Shown one piece after another: positions 5,535 to 6,975 of a stretch of DNA of 6,975 nt. The notes under the pieces are model-generated. The model made no database searches, was not told the origin of the DNA, and worked only from the letters and a program-made list of their open reading frames with translations. The position numbers were made by a program, and so were the translations under genes. The DNA is taken from contig JAURHO010000084.1 in the NCBI GenBank assembly GCA_030833265.1, positions 1 through 6,975 of the forward strand, written 5' to 3'. Every line of letters begins with the position of its first letter. Position 1 is the stretch's first letter. The stretch is from Crocinitomicaceae bacterium. Its GTDB lineage: Bacteria; Bacteroidota; Bacteroidia; Flavobacteriales_D; Crocinitomicaceae.

Positions 5535-6527
5535 ATGGCTTCAGACAACTTCGTAGATTACGTTAAAATACACTGTACTTCCGGAAACGGGGGCGGGGGA
5601 TCCACGCACTTCAGACGTGAAAAATATATTCCGAAAGGAGGTCCTGATGGTGGAGACGGCGGACGCGGAGGTCATGTCATTTTGCGCGGAAACAAGCAAC
5701 TTTGGACACTTTTGCACTTAAAGTTTCAGAAGCACATCAAAGCAGGCCACGGCGCACACGGTGCTGGAAATCTCAAAACAGGATCCCAAGGTGAAGATGT
5801 CTATATTGACGTTCCGCTAGGCACCCTTGCTAAAGATGGCGAAACTGGCGAAGTTTTATTTGAAATTATCGAAGAAGGAGAAGAGCGTATTATCCAACGG
5901 GGCGGACGCGGCGGTTTGGGTAACAACCATTTTAAATCACCTACGAATCAGACACCGCGCTATGCACAACCCGGTGAAGAAGGCCTAGAGGGCTGGAAAA
6001 TCCTAGAATTAAAAATATTAGCAGACGTAGGTTTGGTTGGTTTTCCGAATGCAGGGAAAAGTACCTTACTTTCTGTCCTTTCTGCAGCGAAGCCAGAAAT
6101 TGGTGACTATCCTTTCACAACACTGAGGCCAAATTTAGGAATCGTAGATTACCGCGACTACCGCTCGTTTGTCATGGCCGACATTCCAGGAATCATAGAA
6201 GGCGCTCATGCCGGAAAGGGTCTTGGGCTTCGTTTCTTGCGCCATATCGAGCGCAATTCTTTGCTTTTGTTTATGGTTCCGGCAGATGCCGATGATATCC
6301 ACAAAGAATATCAAATTTTGCTCAATGAGCTCAAGCAATACAACCCAGAATTGCTGCACAAACAACGCTTATTAGCCATTACTAAGGCAGACATGCTTGA
6401 TGACGAATTGAAAGCAGCACTGGCCAAAGATTTACCTACAATTCCTTATCTGTTCATCTCTTCTGTTGCACAGCAGGGCCTTACTGAACTCAAAGACCTG
6501 ATTTGGAAGCATTTAAATAATGACTGA
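5535..6527 (+). CDS. obg: Obg/CgtA GTPase (ribosome assembly, stress response)
   Basis: Obg is an essential, slowly hydrolysing GTPase that binds the large ribosomal subunit during assembly and links growth to the guanine nucleotide pool and (p)ppGpp. Residues 1-158 are the Obg fold, with the glycine-rich loops GNGGGGSTHFRREK (17-30) and GGPDGGDGGRGG (35-46). The G domain spans about 159-330. G1 is GFPNAGKST at 169-177, the switch I threonines are T195 and T196 in FTTLRPN, and G3 is DIPG at 216-219 followed by IIEGAHAGKGLG. G4 reads TKAD (283-286) instead of NKxD, and G5 is SSVAQQG at 309-315. At 330 residues it ends after the G domain, with no C-terminal OCT domain; that is normal for this phylum. 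It starts immediately after the adk stop and overlaps the next gene by 8 bp. The call is secure. Confidence 0.97.
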   Translation: MASDNFVDYVKIHCTSGNGGGGSTHFRREKYIPKGGPDGGDGGRGGHVILRGNKQLWTLLHLKFQKHIKAGHGAHGAGNLKTGSQGEDVYIDVPLGTLAKDGETGEVLFEIIEEGEERIIQRGGRGGLGNNHFKSPTNQTPRYAQPGEEGLEGWKILELKILADVGLVGFPNAGKSTLLSVLSAAKPEIGDYPFTTLRPNLGIVDYRDYRSFVMADIPGIIEGAHAGKGLGLRFLRHIERNSLLLFMVPADADDIHKEYQILLNELKQYNPELLHKQRLLAITKADMLDDELKAALAKDLPTIPYLFISSVAQQGLTELKDLIWKHLNND

Positions 6528-6975
6528 TTTCATTCTTCAGATAGACCGCGGTATCTTATTGCTAATCAATGGCATGCATACACCGTGGCTAGATGAAGTG
6601 ATGTGGTTGATCTCCTCTAAATGGGTCAATTTTCCGGTAGCCATTTTTTTAATTTACTACCTCCAAAAAACAAATTCTTGGCGTAAGACTAGTTTACTTT
6701 TTTTAATGGTCATTTTTGTAGTCGCCATCTCAGACACCATTTCGACACATTTATTCAAGGATGTTTTTCAAAGATTGCGTCCATCGCATGAACCTTTATT
6801 ACAAGCCAAGCTCTTCTTTCACATTATGCCTGATTTCAAACCCTATTTGGGTGGAAAATACGGCTTTGTCTCCTCACATGCAGCCAATATTTTTGCAGCA
6901 TTAGCAGTTGTATGGCCTTATTTAAAAACAGACAAACGGATTGCATGGGTATTTGTAATTTGGGGAGTGCTGGTG
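6520..6975 (+). CDS. PAP2-family membrane phosphatase, N-terminal part
   Basis: This is an integral membrane phosphatase of the PAP2 (type 2 phosphatidic acid phosphatase) superfamily, acting on a lipid phosphate or diphosphate such as undecaprenyl diphosphate; the substrate is inferred. The first 152 residues are present and the frame is still open at the right edge. Motif 1, KDVFQRLRP, is at 80-88 (K80, R87, P88: KxxxxxxRP). Motif 2, FVSSHAAN at 116-123, keeps Ser118 and the catalytic His120 but has V and S where the classical PSGH has P and G. Motif 3 (SRxxxxxHxxxD) would lie beyond the window. Hydrophobic segments at about 38-48, 57-72, 122-134 and 141-152 fit membrane helices. The start ATG at 6520 overlaps the obg stop by 8 bp (ATGACTGA), typical of translational coupling, so it is probably the last visible member of the hpt-adk-obg operon. 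Confidence 0.9.
   Translation, partial: MTDFILQIDRGILLLINGMHTPWLDEVMWLISSKWVNFPVAIFLIYYLQKTNSWRKTSLLFLMVIFVVAISDTISTHLFKDVFQRLRPSHEPLLQAKLFFHIMPDFKPYLGGKYGFVSSHAANIFAALAVVWPYLKTDKRIAWVFVIWGVLV

Noticed and set aside
5589..5599. GGGGGCGGGGG tract in obg as a G-quadruplex or slippage site
   Set aside because: It encodes the conserved glycine-rich loop of the Obg fold. Only two long G runs are adjacent, and the frame is intact on both sides.
5636..5720. A perfect Shine-Dalgarno-like AGGAGGT (5636-5642) followed by an out-of-frame ATG at 5647 and a 24-codon ORF inside obg
   Set aside because: The bases encode the conserved Obg residues KGGPDGG, so the match is explained by the protein. Native genes here do not use Shine-Dalgarno sites, and the small ORF has no recognisable features.
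1..6975. Mobile elements, CRISPR arrays, tRNA or rRNA genes, toxin-antitoxin or phage-defence modules
   Set aside because: I found no transposase or integrase motifs, regularly spaced repeats, cloverleaf-like sequence or paired small genes. The genes are mostly housekeeping and base composition is even.

Overview
The window looks like a chromosomal segment of a member of the Bacteroidota, most likely a Flavobacteriales relative. The phylum call rests on four observations. A secreted protein carries a C-terminal type IX secretion (T9SS) sorting domain. Start codons lack Shine-Dalgarno sequences and have A-rich upstream regions instead. Several intergenic regions contain the Bacteroidetes -7 promoter element TAnnTTTG. 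The Obg GTPase is short and lacks the extra C-terminal domain found elsewhere. Base composition is moderately AT-rich and even, and I saw no mobile element, CRISPR array, tRNA or rRNA. The genus cannot be fixed from the sequence alone.

Layout, left to right. (1) 1-300, minus: the N-terminal 100 residues of a POT/PTR2-family proton-coupled peptide transporter, cut by the window edge. (2) 357-1085, plus: tcdA, a ThiF/E1-like enzyme that cyclises t6A37 in tRNA. It is divergent from the transporter across a 56-bp gap. (3) 1142-3148, plus: a 668-residue T9SS cargo protein with a signal peptide, a LamG-like N-terminal region, a CARDB-like linker, an Omp28-like thioredoxin-fold domain with a CxxC motif, and the sorting domain. 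(4) 3180-3213: a strong bidirectional terminator between converging genes. (5) 3231-4376, minus: purK, for de novo purine synthesis. (6) 4417-6975, plus: a tightly packed set hpt, adk, obg and a PAP2-family membrane phosphatase that runs off the right edge. Junctions are 2 bp (hpt/adk), 0 bp (adk/obg) and an 8-bp overlap (obg/PAP2). No stretch longer than 300 bp lacks a gene.

The right half is a nucleotide-metabolism cluster. PurK feeds carbon into de novo IMP synthesis, Hpt salvages hypoxanthine/guanine with PRPP, Adk balances AMP/ADP/ATP, and Obg is a guanine-nucleotide-responsive ribosome assembly GTPase. PurK and Hpt diverge from a 40-bp gap with two -7 elements back to back, so de novo synthesis and salvage may compete for polymerase there. 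The left half is a mix of unrelated functions.

I do not see a clearly new multi-gene system. The least understood gene is the T9SS cargo with the CxxC thioredoxin-like domain. Most other findings are regulatory or motif-level observations.
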